Of a stretch of 64,000 bases of DNA, positions 18,238 to 26,639 are shown piece by piece. The notes under the pieces were generated by a model. The model did not search any database and was not told the DNA's origin. It worked only from the letters and a program-made list of their open reading frames with translations. The translations under genes were made by a program, and so were the position numbers. Positions within the stretch are counted from its first letter, which is position 1; the number at the start of each line of letters is the position of its first letter. This DNA comes from Idiomarina loihiensis (GTDB taxonomy: Bacteria; Pseudomonadota; Gammaproteobacteria; Enterobacterales; Alteromonadaceae): contig NZ_CP074112.1 in assembly GCF_024584785.1 (NCBI RefSeq), forward strand, positions 248,001 to 312,000. The letters are read 5' to 3'.

Positions 18238-18338
18238 ACATCGTCAACCGGACAAGTTAATTGACGCGAACCGGACAAGGTAGTTGACGTTCAATAAATG
18301 AATTTGACTCTCAAAACTGCAATGGTCCAACTATCAGT

Positions 18339-18461
18339 ATGAACGATGACACCTTGAGGCTGCCCTCGCCAGAACAGCGCCATGGTCAGCACATCGCATA
18401 TGATGATGATTTGGTTAAAGCAATGGTTCAATGGGTAGATAATTTTTTGAACACTAGATGA
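18339..18461 (+). other. short 40-codon frame, possible 3' gene fragment
   Basis: The frame reads MNDDTLRLPSPEQRHGQH and ends WVDNFLNTR. It looks like the C-terminus of a larger protein, is open for at least 13 codons upstream of this ATG, and lies 45 bp from the IS21 end. It does not look like the missing part of cadA. I do not recognise the family. It may be what remains of a gene lost when the IS21 flank was deleted. Confidence 0.3.
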
Positions 18462-18587
18462 TCAGTGGAGTCAGATGAATTAAGTCGGCATTTATTTTTG
18501 AACTTTAAGAATTATTTATTATTAAACCATGTGGGAAATCTAAACGATCAAGATTTTAATATCATACAAAAAATCTATCGACTTCTC

Positions 18588-18618
18588 TTGACCTTCCGGT
18601 TAGGGGAAGGTTTAACCT
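18588..18618 (+). promoter_or_regulatory. CueR-type promoter before the second cueR
   Basis: TTGACC and TAACCT are separated by 19 bp. The spacer region contains a perfect dyad ACCTTCC...GGAAGGT, the best CueR-like box in the window. No copper export gene follows it directly; the first gene is the second cueR at 18769, so a target gene may have been lost or cueR is autoregulated. Confidence 0.75.
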
Positions 18619-18768
18619 GAAGTTAGGTGGGGGCTGGTGAGATTTTTGGGAACAGGTTAATGGTTACTTGGTTCAATGGATTAGGAAATTTCCTTCAATA
18701 AATGTTACCCGAAACTATGTTACTTAAAGCTAACTACAGTATTAGTAAAAATCATTTGGGAGGTGAAG

Positions 18769-19194
18769 ATGAACATTGGTGATGCAGCCCGCTTATCGGG
18801 AGTTTCGGCGAAAATGATTCGTTACTATGAGGAGGTTGGGCTAATACCATCAGTCTCCAGAACAGAGGCTGGTTATCGGATCTACAAAGATGCCGATGTT
18901 TATAAGTTACATTTTATACGTCGATGTCGAGATCTCGGTTTTTCTCTGTCACAGGCAGGAGAGTTACTTTCTCTTTGGGGAAATCATTCGCGTCAGAGTG
19001 CAGATGTTAAAAGTATAGTTGAATCTCATATTAATGATTTAACCTTAAAAATTGAAGAATTTCAACGTATGGCATCAATTCTTACCACACTCTCTGCTTG
19101 CTGCGCGGGAAATGAAAAACCCGACTGCCCAATACTGAAGGCTCTCTACCTCGCGGATACTTCCCATCTGCAGGACATAGAAAGCTGCCCTTAA
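18769..19194 (+). CDS. cueR: second CueR-like copper-responsive regulator
   Basis: This 141-residue MerR-family protein starts MNIGDAARLSGVSAKMIRYYEE and has the copper loop CCAGNEKPDCPIL with the CueR cysteine spacing. ATG 18769 has GGGAGG 6 bases upstream; an upstream GTG at 18763 overlaps that site. It is clearly divergent from the first cueR (for example TEAGYRIYKD against TESGYRKYAL), so it was acquired separately rather than duplicated locally. It may control the CueR-type boxes at 18588, 26547 and 33863. Confidence 0.88.
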   Translation: MNIGDAARLSGVSAKMIRYYEEVGLIPSVSRTEAGYRIYKDADVYKLHFIRRCRDLGFSLSQAGELLSLWGNHSRQSADVKSIVESHINDLTLKIEEFQRMASILTTLSACCAGNEKPDCPILKALYLADTSHLQDIESCP

Positions 19195-19283
19195 ACTTTC
19201 GACTCCCTTCAATGTTATTAGGTGATCGCCATGGGTGGGAATACGCAGTTTAGCTCGAAAGCTAGACCTTTGTCGTCAGGATG

Positions 19284-19306
19284 AGGTCGCATGCGGCCTG
19301 ATTTTT
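19284..19306 (+). terminator. terminator after the second cueR
   Basis: AGGTCGCAT and ATGCGGCCT overlap in a short stem, flanked by TCAGG/CCTGA, and TTTTT follows. Confidence 0.55.
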
Positions 19307-19570
19307 AATTTATTAAAATTCATATGATTAAAGTCAACTTTATTTAATCAGTGCTAACAAGTAAGTTTGTGAGTGATTGGAAGCTGCTGTGGTCAAAAGT
19401 CGAAAAGAAAAAAGTACCGAAGCGAACTCCAAGTGTTTATTGGGTTTGTATAAGTCTCGGAAAATTAGTGGGTTGGTTTGATTCAAAAAGGACGGGACGA
19501 GTCGGCAGGGAGCGGTTATGGGAAGGATAGTTTTACCACAAACCATCCTTGAAGGTTACCTGTTAGCCAA

Positions 19571-19602
19571 GTCTCTTGATCAATGAGATGTGATCAAGAG
19601 AC
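19571..19602. repeat. 12-bp perfect inverted repeat with 8-nt loop
   Basis: GTCTCTTGATCA and TGATCAAGAGAC flank ATGAGATG. The right arm forms the broken end of a copper-ATPase fragment on the minus strand. Confidence 0.9.
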
Positions 19603-19716
19603 AGGCACCTTGGTCAGGGCGCACTCGATTCGGACGATGCAGCTCGTGCAGGTCATGCCCTCGATGGGCAGGCTGATCGCTGCTACGGTGGCACGACCAG
19701 CACTTGTTAATGGCAT
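19594..19716 (-). pseudogene. 5' fragment of a copper P-type ATPase (one HMA domain)
   Basis: The 40-codon frame reads MPLTSAGRATVAAISLPIEG followed by MTCTSCIVRIECALTKVP, the start of a CopA/SilP-like metal-binding domain. It then runs into an inverted repeat and stops. Upstream (19757-19787, minus strand) there is a degenerate CueR-like box whose CCTTACAACA core matches the copZ promoter at 33863. The rest of the ATPase is gone. Confidence 0.75.
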
Positions 19717-19956
19717 GCTCAAGGTGTCTTCTCAAAATTGAAATTAGACATACAGGGTACTTGAGGGTTACTATGTTGTAAGGTTAAGCCCTATTTTGAG
19801 CGCTGCTGGTTTGGACGATTTCGCTGCGCATAGACGCGGCGCGCCTTGGCTCGCAGGCTGTCTCCTGATCTTTGTCGGCGAGTGCGATCAAATTATCGCA
19901 GCCTCGTTAATTCTGAACGGCATGAGTAGCTGTTCGAGAGTTGGAATTTTTGAGAA

Positions 19957-20310
19957 ATGACTTTACGCAAACAAGTTAACGCGCCCCGCGGTGCAAGCGA
20001 CGATCTGGCTTCTTTGTCACAGAATGACGTTACGATCCTGGCCGAGACCTTCCGCCTACTGGGCGACCCGTCTCGGTTGAGAATAATGCTGTGCTGCATG
20101 AAGGGTTCCTCCTCGGTTGGGGACATCGCGGAATCCCTCGAGCTTTCGCAGTCGCTGGTCAGTCACCACCTGCGGCTGCTGCGTGGAGCCCGCCTTGTGA
20201 AGGGGGTGCGCCAGGCCAAGCAAATTTTCTATGAGGTGGACGACAAGCATGTGAACCAAGTGCTGCTGGACATGTCCACTCACATCGTCGAAGAGCACAA
20301 CGACGATTAG
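19957..20310 (+). CDS. ArsR/SmtB-family metal-sensing repressor
   Basis: This 117-residue winged-helix protein has the recognition segment LSQSLVSHHLRLLRGARLV. The C-terminal helix carries DKHVNQVLLDMSTHIVEE, which fits the alpha-5 zinc-site pattern D-x-H-x10-H-x2-E of SmtB/CzrA. No CadC-type cysteine pair is visible, so zinc (or Co/Ni) is the likely signal. It opens the GC-rich block; codon use differs from the ICE genes. The czcD gene 1.4 kb downstream and zntA are probable targets. Confidence 0.85.
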   Translation: MTLRKQVNAPRGASDDLASLSQNDVTILAETFRLLGDPSRLRIMLCCMKGSSSVGDIAESLELSQSLVSHHLRLLRGARLVKGVRQAKQIFYEVDDKHVNQVLLDMSTHIVEEHNDD

Positions 20311-20462
20311 CCGCGGGCGAAGCGCTCGTTGCGATGCGGATTGCGATCTATTACAAGCTGGGGCCGTATGACCGCCCGCGGCTACACTCAATGAGATGAA
20401 TGCGGGTCCAATTCTGATCAATCAGAAGTTCAGCGCGCTTATCGACCGCAAGTGAGGCCTTA

Positions 20463-21329
20463 TTGAATGCCATCGCGATGACCGCCTCAGCCACAAGTTC
20501 GCTGATCTGCGGGCCGACTACATGTACGCCGAGGATTTCGTCTGTCGTAGGATTTGCGATCACCTTGACGAGACCCGCTGTCTCGCTCAATGCACGCGCG
20601 CGACCGTTAGCCATGAACGGAAATGTACAGCTACGATATGCTGCGCCCGCGTATTTGAGCTGCTGCTCGGTGCGACCTACCCAGGCGATTTCCGGGCTGG
20701 TGTAGATGACGTTGGGGATCGTGTTGAAATCGACATGACCGCGATGGCCTGCAATGCGCTCGACCACAGCGACACCTTCTGCGCTCGACCACAGCGACAC
20801 CTTCTTCCTCTGCCATGTGCGCTAGCATCAGGCCGCGCACCACATCGGCGATGGCCCAGATACTGGGCACGCTGGTGCGCCATTCGCCGTTCACCACGAC
20901 GGCTCCGCGCCCATCCAGTTCAAGGCCGACGGCGGCCCGAGTCATAAACGCCAGACCGTTTAAGAACTGCACCTTGTTTTTTCGGAACAGATAGAGTTTG
21001 CCTTCGTTGCTCGACTTCACGACCTGATTCTTGCGCTCCAGCATCACAGCCACGTCCATGCGTAGCTCGCCCGTGGACATGATGCCGAGCGCGCCGAAGT
21101 GGTGCTTGGCTTGGTCTAAGTTTTTGGACGACTGCAGCAGCGCCTTTGACGGGATGCACCCGATGTTGTTGCATGTACCGTCTTGGGTAGGCTTGCCTTC
21201 CTTGGTTTTCCAGGCATCGACGCAGGCGACATTCATGCCTAACTGCTCGGCGCGAATCGCTGCGATGTCGCCACCAGGCCCGGCGCCAATGACGATGACG
21301 ATGACGATGACGTCGAAGTTCGTGTCCAT
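20463..21329 (-). pseudogene. lpd: decayed dihydrolipoamide dehydrogenase
   Basis: The frame starts with an FAD-binding motif (GAGPGG) and the redox-active GTCNNIGCIPSKALL. It then lacks about 180 residues, jumping from KVQFLNG to the late segment beginning LAFMTRAAVGLELDGRG. A perfect 25-bp tandem duplication (20756-20780 and 20781-20805) shifts the frame. The other frame continues with VDFNTIPNVIYTSPEIAWVG and VVGPQISELVAEAVIAMAF, then identity ends near 20463. A run of GATGAC repeats near 21291-21312 adds extra Val-Ile pairs at the N-terminus. It is not functional. Confidence 0.88.
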
Positions 21330-21610
21330 GATTGAAATCTCCTAGATGTTTTCAGGCGCTTTCCTGCGTGGTGCTCGCGCTGCGGTTTTGGCCAGCCAGC
21401 GCCCCGTCCGATCTGGCTCACGACCATCCGAACCTTCCGGCGGGTCATCCTCTATCTGCGTCAGCACTTGGATCTGGGCCAACATCATCACGACCTGATT
21501 GTGGACGACCTGCACAGGGTGTGGCCAAGAGGATAGGCGTACTAAATAGCCGCATCGCCGCCACTCATCTTTCGCAGTCCTTAGTATGGTTTGCTAAAAA
21601 TACATTGCAT

Positions 21611-21630
21611 AAACATATGTTCATGTATTA
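21611..21630 (+). promoter_or_regulatory. possible ArsR-family operator before czcD
   Basis: AACATATGTTCATGTATTAT contains the palindrome ACATATGT and the element ATATGTTCA. The same element recurs in reverse at 23384-23392 and in near form at 23535-23545 before zntA. Confidence 0.45.
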
Positions 21631-21674
21631 TATTTTACGTACAGTCAACCACCTAATTTCTGCGCGAGGCCCTG

Positions 21675-22703
21675 ATGTCCCAATCGCACGATGAACATGG
21701 TCACGACCATGACCACACTCCAAAAGTGACCGGCGCTAACGAACGCAAGGTCTTGCTGTCCTTCTTCCTGATCTTCGGCTTCATGATCGTGGAGGCTGTC
21801 GGCGGCGTGCTGTCGGGCTCGCTGGCCCTTCTGGCCGATGCGGGCCACATGCTGACCGATGCAGCAGCGCTGGCTCTGGCATACGCGGCATTCCGGTTCG
21901 GGCGCCGACCAGCTGACAGCAAGCGCACCTTTGGCTACCTTCGGTTCGAGGTCATCGCCGGCTTCCTGAACGCTGTGACGCTCTTTGTGATCGTGGCATG
22001 GATCGCCTATGAAGCATGGGAGCGACTGCAAGCTCCGCCCGCCATCCTTGCCGGCCCGATGATGATCGTCGCCGTGCTTGGATTGTTGGTAAACGTTCTG
22101 GTGTTGTGGATCATGACCCGCGGAGAGACCGATCACGTCAACGTGAAGGGGGCCATCCTGCACGTGATGGGCGACCTGCTGGGCTCGGTCGGTGCCATCG
22201 TCGCTGCAGTGGTCATCTATCTCATTGGTTGGACGCCAATTGACCCCATCCTGTCGGTGCTGGTGGCAGCCCTGATCCTGCGCAGCGCCTGGAAGCTCCT
22301 GGCGAAATCGATCCACATTTTGCTCGAAGGTGCGCCCGAGGACGCTTCTCCGGAGCAGGTGGAACAAGGCCTGATGGGCGCGGTGCCTGGCTTGGCGGCC
22401 GTCAGTCATGTGCATGTATGGCAGCTTACCTCTGGTCGCACGATGGCCACGCTGCACGTTCGCCCTAGTGTGGCTGAGGAAGCGCGCACCGTGGTCAAGT
22501 GCGTAGAGGTGGTGCTTCGAGAGCAATTTGGCATCGAGCACGTGACGGTCGGGATCGAATGGAACTCTCCTGGTGAAAAGAACCTTTGCAGCTTGCAGCC
22601 GACAGGTGGGCCGCAAGGGCACACCCCACATGAGCATGACACTAGCCACAGCCATGAAAAGGGTCATAAGCACGACCATTCCGTCCCGGGTCATCAACAC
22701 TGA
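21675..22703 (+). CDS. czcD: CzcD/ZitB-type cation diffusion facilitator
   Basis: This 342-residue inner-membrane antiporter exports Zn, Cd or Co. It has six helices, His-rich N- and C-termini (HDEHGHDHDH; HTPHEHDTSHSHEKGHKHDH), and the transport-site residues in LLADAGHMLTD and HVMGDLLGSV. The pattern H..D and H..D is that of zinc-transporting CDF proteins. It is followed by an inactivated arsR gene and then zntA. GC content is well above that of the tra genes, indicating transfer from another lineage. Confidence 0.9.
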   Translation: MSQSHDEHGHDHDHTPKVTGANERKVLLSFFLIFGFMIVEAVGGVLSGSLALLADAGHMLTDAAALALAYAAFRFGRRPADSKRTFGYLRFEVIAGFLNAVTLFVIVAWIAYEAWERLQAPPAILAGPMMIVAVLGLLVNVLVLWIMTRGETDHVNVKGAILHVMGDLLGSVGAIVAAVVIYLIGWTPIDPILSVLVAALILRSAWKLLAKSIHILLEGAPEDASPEQVEQGLMGAVPGLAAVSHVHVWQLTSGRTMATLHVRPSVAEEARTVVKCVEVVLREQFGIEHVTVGIEWNSPGEKNLCSLQPTGGPQGHTPHEHDTSHSHEKGHKHDHSVPGHQH

Positions 22704-22747
22704 TGCTGCAGCCAGCGTAGTGCTGGCAGCTCAGGGACAAGAAATCC

Positions 22748-23116
22748 ATGACTTCTCGAAAACACGCCAATGGCGACAATGCTCAGAATTGCGCCACCAA
22801 TGCTCAGCGTTCGGCCCCAGAGCTCTTGGCGCTCTCTCATAGTGACGTCGCTGTTCTCGCTGAGACTTTTCTCCTGTTAGGAGATCAATCGCGCCTGAAG
22901 ATCCTGCTACAGTGCATGCGCGGATCAGTCGCGGTGGGCGACATCGCAGAAACGCTCGATCTATCCCAATTCTTGGTCAGTCATCATCTGCGGCTCCTGC
23001 GTGGAGCTCGACTTGTGCGTGGATAACGTCAGGCGAAACATATCTTCTACGGCATCGCGGATGAGCACATCAGTCAAGTGTTTCAGGACATGGTCTGTCA
23101 CTTCTCTGAGGAATGA
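22748..23116 (+). pseudogene. ArsR/SmtB repressor with an in-frame stop
   Basis: The frame encodes a paralogue of the repressor at 19957, with LSHSDVAVLAETFLLLGDQS and LSQFLVSHHLRLLRGARLV. A TAA codon at 23024-23026 interrupts it after RLVRG. The same frame continues RQAKHIFYGIADEHISQVFQ to TGA at 23114. The truncated product of about 92 residues keeps the DNA-binding helices but lacks the metal-sensing C-terminal helix. Confidence 0.88.
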
Positions 23117-23451
23117 TTGCGAATTGCGTCGAACGCAAAGATGCCTACTTTTTGCTGGGCATTTTCGCGATTGCGCAAGAGAGGTGCCAGCCCGTCAGCA
23201 ACTGTAATGCGCCATCCCAGTCCTGAGTAAGCGCGACTTCGCCCATGCGTGATGTTTGGGTGACGGTTGTATGAATCTGACCGCACTCAATCCCCTGGGC
23301 CTCATCAGCCGACGCCAGCTTTCACTCCCCCCCATCGTGAGCGTAGAAATTAACCATGCTAACTTCATGAATTAAATAATTGAACATATCTTCATATGTG
23401 TGCTAAAATTCAATCTGCATTTTGAAAATGTGTCGAAACTGTAAGCACGTG

Positions 23452-23582
23452 CGCCGCACGCCGCACGCCACAACCACAGACGATCGTAAACAGAAGGACA
23501 ACAGCCTTCTTTTTTAATGATTAACACATGGATGTATGTTCATGTGTTTGTTATATTTAAGCAGTATGTGCGGCGTGCGGCG
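23452..23582. repeat. 15-bp inverted repeat bracketing the zntA leader
   Basis: CGCCGCACGCCGCAC at 23452-23466 is the exact complement of 23568-23582. Between the arms lie a terminator and a putative ArsR operator. Confidence 0.85.
23492..23515 (+). terminator. terminator upstream of zntA
   Basis: AGAAGG and CCTTCT pair around ACAACAG, followed by a T-run. It separates the czcD-arsR unit from zntA. Confidence 0.8.
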
Positions 23583-23622
23583 AACCTAACTTGCAAAGTG
23601 TTCAGAGAACTTGGAGGTAGAT

Positions 23623-26277
23623 ATGACAAGGGAAATAACGGAGTACCAGGACAAGGCTAGGGAGCAGCTGAGCTTCCGTGTGGAGGGCATGGATTGCGCG
23701 AGCTGCGTCGGCAAAATCGAGAAGGCCCTTTCCCGAATGGATGGGCTGACGGACGTGCAAGTCAATTTTTCTAGTGAAACGCTGACGTTGACTCGCAATC
23801 TGAAAAGCCGCTTCACTGCTCGCGATGTAGCTAAGAAAATCAAAACTTTGGGGTTCGGTGTGGAAGAACTGCCAGTGTCGTCGCTCTCGATTGCGGCCGT
23901 ATCGCGCCAATCGGTCCATGCACATGACCACAGCGAAGATCACAAGGATGGTCACGCTTGCGGCGGTGATCATGGGCACGGCCACACGCAAAAGACAAAC
24001 GGCGGGCATGAACACGGCTCCTGCAGTGGACATGATCACACCTCACACGCTCGCCGCGAGCCCCCTGGTAACCCACCCAACGTTTCGATGCACGTGGAAG
24101 GCATGGACTGCGCGAGCTGCGTTGGCAAGATTGAAACGGCTCTTGCTCGCATGGCGGGCGTATCAGATGCCCGCATCAACTTCACGGCAGAAACGCTTGA
24201 GCTGACGCTCGCGTCTGGAAGTCCTACACATATTGGCGACATCGAGAAGACCATCAAAAGCCTGGGTTTCGGCGTCTCCGACGTGCGCCGCCTTGATGGA
24301 TCCTCGCCTGCCGCGCCTGCCCGCGTGCCCTCAGCTATCACTCAACGCTGGTGGCAGACGAAGAAGGGTAAGCATGTGCAGGGCCTAGCAGCTCTCATGG
24401 GCTCGGCCTATGCAGTTGCTCAATTTATCCCCGGCTATGCCGAATGGATCTTCGCCGCTGCCGTGATCGCTGGCGTACTCCCGTTCGCGCGCAAAGCCTT
24501 CGCGCTGGCCATATCTGGCTCCCCGTTCTCCATCGAAACACTGATGGTTGTCGCCTCGCTGGGCGCGCTCGTGATTGGCGAGGCCGAGGAGGCCGCTGCT
24601 GTGGTGTTCCTGTTCGCGGTCGGCGAGCTGCTTGAAAGTGTGGCCGCTGGCCGCGCCCGCGCCGGCATTAAAGCGCTGGCTTCTCTGGTGCCTAAAACTG
24701 CTGTCTTGCTCGACGCCAATGGTGGGCAGCGCGAAGTGCCCGCTGCCTCCCTGAGCGTGAACGACCGGGTTTTGGTGCGCCCGGGTGATCGAGTGCCCGC
24801 TGACGGCAAGATCTTCCGCGGCGAAAGCAGTCTCGATGAATCTCCGATCACAGGGGAGTCCGTGCCGCGTCAAAAGGCCGGTGGCGATGACGTATTTGCC
24901 GGCTCGATCAACGTCGACGGTGTGCTTGAAGTTCTGGTTGAGAAGGCTGCATCGGACAACACCATCTCGCGCATCATCCAGCTCGTCGAGCAAGCTCAAT
25001 CCTCCAAGGCGCCGACGGCACGCTTCATCGAAAAGTTCAGCCGTTACTACACCCCGGCCGTGATGGCCATCGCGGCGCTGATCGTCGTGGTTCCCCCGCT
25101 TACCATGGGTGGTGATTGGGGCACTTGGCTGTACCGTGGTCTTGCTTTGCTGCTAATCGCGTGCCCGTGCGCCTTGGTTTTGTCAACGCCGGCGGCCATT
25201 GCCTCGGGACTGGCTGTTGCTACTCGCCGAGGTTTGCTGATTAAAGGTGGCAACGCCTTGGAAACCATTGGTCGCGTTCGCACAGTCGCCTTCGATAAGA
25301 CTGGCACGCTGACAGAGGGCAAGCCGCGCATCACTGAAGTCGTGCCTTTCGGGCAATCCAAGCAGCAACAGGTACTGGCGCTCGCCGCCGCCGTCGAGTC
25401 TGGATCGAATCACCCGTTGGCGAAGGCAATCGTTGCCCACGCCAAGAGCCTCGATGTGGAGGTTCCACAAGCCACCGAAGCATTCGCTATCCCGGGCAAG
25501 GCAGTTCGCGCTACCGTGAACGGCAGCAAGCTAGCCGTGGGATCGCCCGTCCATGCAGGGCAGATGGCCACGCTGACCCTCGCGCACCAGCAGGAAATCG
25601 CCAAGCTGGAAGATGGTGGCAAGACGGTGGTGGTTCTGTTCGACGAAGCAAGCAAGAATGTCATGGGCCTGTTGGCCTTGCGTGACGAACCTCGCCGTGA
25701 CGCCCGCGAAGGCGTGGCCCAGCTCAAGGCGATGGGTGTGCGCTCGGTCATGCTCACCGGTGACAATCGGAGAACTGCGCAGGCCATCGCCGGCAAGCTG
25801 GATATCGAGTGGGAGAGTGAGTTGCTTCCGCAAGACAAGTTGCGCCTGGTCAACGACTTGAAGCGCGACGCGAAGGTGGCGATGGTCGGCGACGGCATCA
25901 ACGACGCGCCGGCCTTGGCGACCGCCGATGTAGGGATCGCCATGGGCGGCGGCACCGACGTGGCCCTAGAGACCGCAGACGCTGCTCTGCTCAAGAGCCG
26001 CGTCACGGACGTTGCGCACCTGGTGGCGCTGTCCCGCGCGACGATGGCCAACATCCACCAGAACGTAGTGTTCGCCATTGGCCTCAAGGGCCTGTTCCTA
26101 GTCACCAGTGTGCTGGGTATCACTGGCCTTTGGGTTGCTGTGCTGGCCGACACCGGTGCCACCGCTTTGGTCACGCTCAATGCGCTGCGCCTACTCCGCT
26201 TTAAGGGTGCCCAAGAGCCAGCCGATGGCCAGAACGGAGGTCATCAAAGCTCTGTGTCCGTACAGGATGCCCATTGA
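23623..26277 (+). CDS. zntA: Zn/Cd/Pb-exporting P1B-2 ATPase with two HMA domains and a His-rich linker
   Basis: This 884-residue pump has two metal-binding domains with GMDCASC (about residues 23-29 and 156-162). They are joined by a His/Gly-rich linker of about 50 residues (HAHDHSEDHKDGHACGGDHG and onward). The membrane motif is CPCALVLSTPAAI, the Zn/Cd/Pb type, with DKTGTLTEG and [10 protein letters not shown] following. I start at ATG 23623, with GGAGG 7 bases upstream. The TERMINATOR-operator arrangement before it suggests its own ArsR-controlled promoter. Confidence 0.93.
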   Translation: MTREITEYQDKAREQLSFRVEGMDCASCVGKIEKALSRMDGLTDVQVNFSSETLTLTRNLKSRFTARDVAKKIKTLGFGVEELPVSSLSIAAVSRQSVHAHDHSEDHKDGHACGGDHGHGHTQKTNGGHEHGSCSGHDHTSHARREPPGNPPNVSMHVEGMDCASCVGKIETALARMAGVSDARINFTAETLELTLASGSPTHIGDIEKTIKSLGFGVSDVRRLDGSSPAAPARVPSAITQRWWQTKKGKHVQGLAALMGSAYAVAQFIPGYAEWIFAAAVIAGVLPFARKAFALAISGSPFSIETLMVVASLGALVIGEAEEAAAVVFLFAVGELLESVAAGRARAGIKALASLVPKTAVLLDANGGQREVPAASLSVNDRVLVRPGDRVPADGKIFRGESSLDESPITGESVPRQKAGGDDVFAGSINVDGVLEVLVEKAASDNTISRIIQLVEQAQSSKAPTARFIEKFSRYYTPAVMAIAALIVVVPPLTMGGDWGTWLYRGLALLLIACPCALVLSTPAAIASGLAVATRRGLLIKGGNALETIGRVRTVAFDKTGTLTEGKPRITEVVPFGQSKQQQVLALAAAVESGSNHPLAKAIVAHAKSLDVEVPQATEAFAIPGKAVRATVNGSKLAVGSPVHAGQMATLTLAHQQEIAKLEDGGKTVVVLFDEASKNVMGLLALRDEPRRDAREGVAQLKAMGVRSVMLTGDNRRTAQAIAGKLDIEWESELLPQDKLRLVNDLKRDAKVAMVGDGINDAPALATADVGIAMGGGTDVALETADAALLKSRVTDVAHLVALSRATMANIHQNVVFAIGLKGLFLVTSVLGITGLWVAVLADTGATALVTLNALRLLRFKGAQEPADGQNGGHQSSVSVQDAH

Positions 26278-26546
26278 GGTATTGCAGAGGGCTTGAACTG
26301 CCGTTGTTGCGGCGCCAAGCCCTTCCATATCTTCATCTGTAAATCGATCTCCGAAAACATCGATGTTAGGCGATAAACGAATGCCTTTAGAACAACGAGT
26401 TTAAATAGATGGGATGATCGGACGTGGATAATGGGCTCAGATGCGTCCCTTTCGGCCGTAACTGCATCTCATGCGTTCACCGGGAGGCCGGAAGGTTCCA
26501 GAGCTTGTAGTCCAGTCCCATGCTCGTCATGGTCATCGAAAAAGGC
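26278..26546. other. non-coding stretch between zntA and the efflux operon
   Basis: About 270 bases with no gene or clear repeat; the MerR-type promoter of the efflux operon follows. Confidence 0.4.
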
Positions 26547-26577
26547 TTGACCTTGACGTGGTTGTAAGGGCTAGCCT
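26547..26577 (+). promoter_or_regulatory. MerR/CueR-type promoter of the RND efflux operon
   Basis: TTGACC and TAGCCT are separated by 19 bp, with an imperfect dyad (CCTTGAC and GTAAGG). It precedes the membrane fusion protein gene by about 60 bp. Confidence 0.55.
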
Positions 26578-26639
26578 TTAGAAACATATGCGAACCGCTT
26601 CGGATGGACCGAAGCCCCGTAATAAAAAAGGTAACTTCC

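Larger units (their letters stand above)
15880..18293 (+). mobile_element. IS21-family insertion sequence
   Basis: The element is about 2.4 kb long. Its ends read TGAACGACAATTAACTTGTC on the left and, on the complementary strand of the right end, TGAACGTCAACTACCTTGTC. Further copies of the internal TTGTCCGGT-type repeat lie just inside both ends, as is usual for IS21. It contains istA and istB with overlapping frames. I see no clear target duplication (flanks AATAT and ATAAA), so a later deletion on one side is likely. Confidence 0.92.

Noticed and set aside
15875-18300. Target-site duplication around the IS21 element
   Set aside because: Flanks AATAT and ATAAA do not match as a direct repeat; the apparent AATA similarity is part of extended inverted ends.
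18339-18461. Small gene encoding a 40-residue peptide
   Set aside because: The frame stays open upstream without a start and lies at a deletion edge, so I treat it as a gene fragment.
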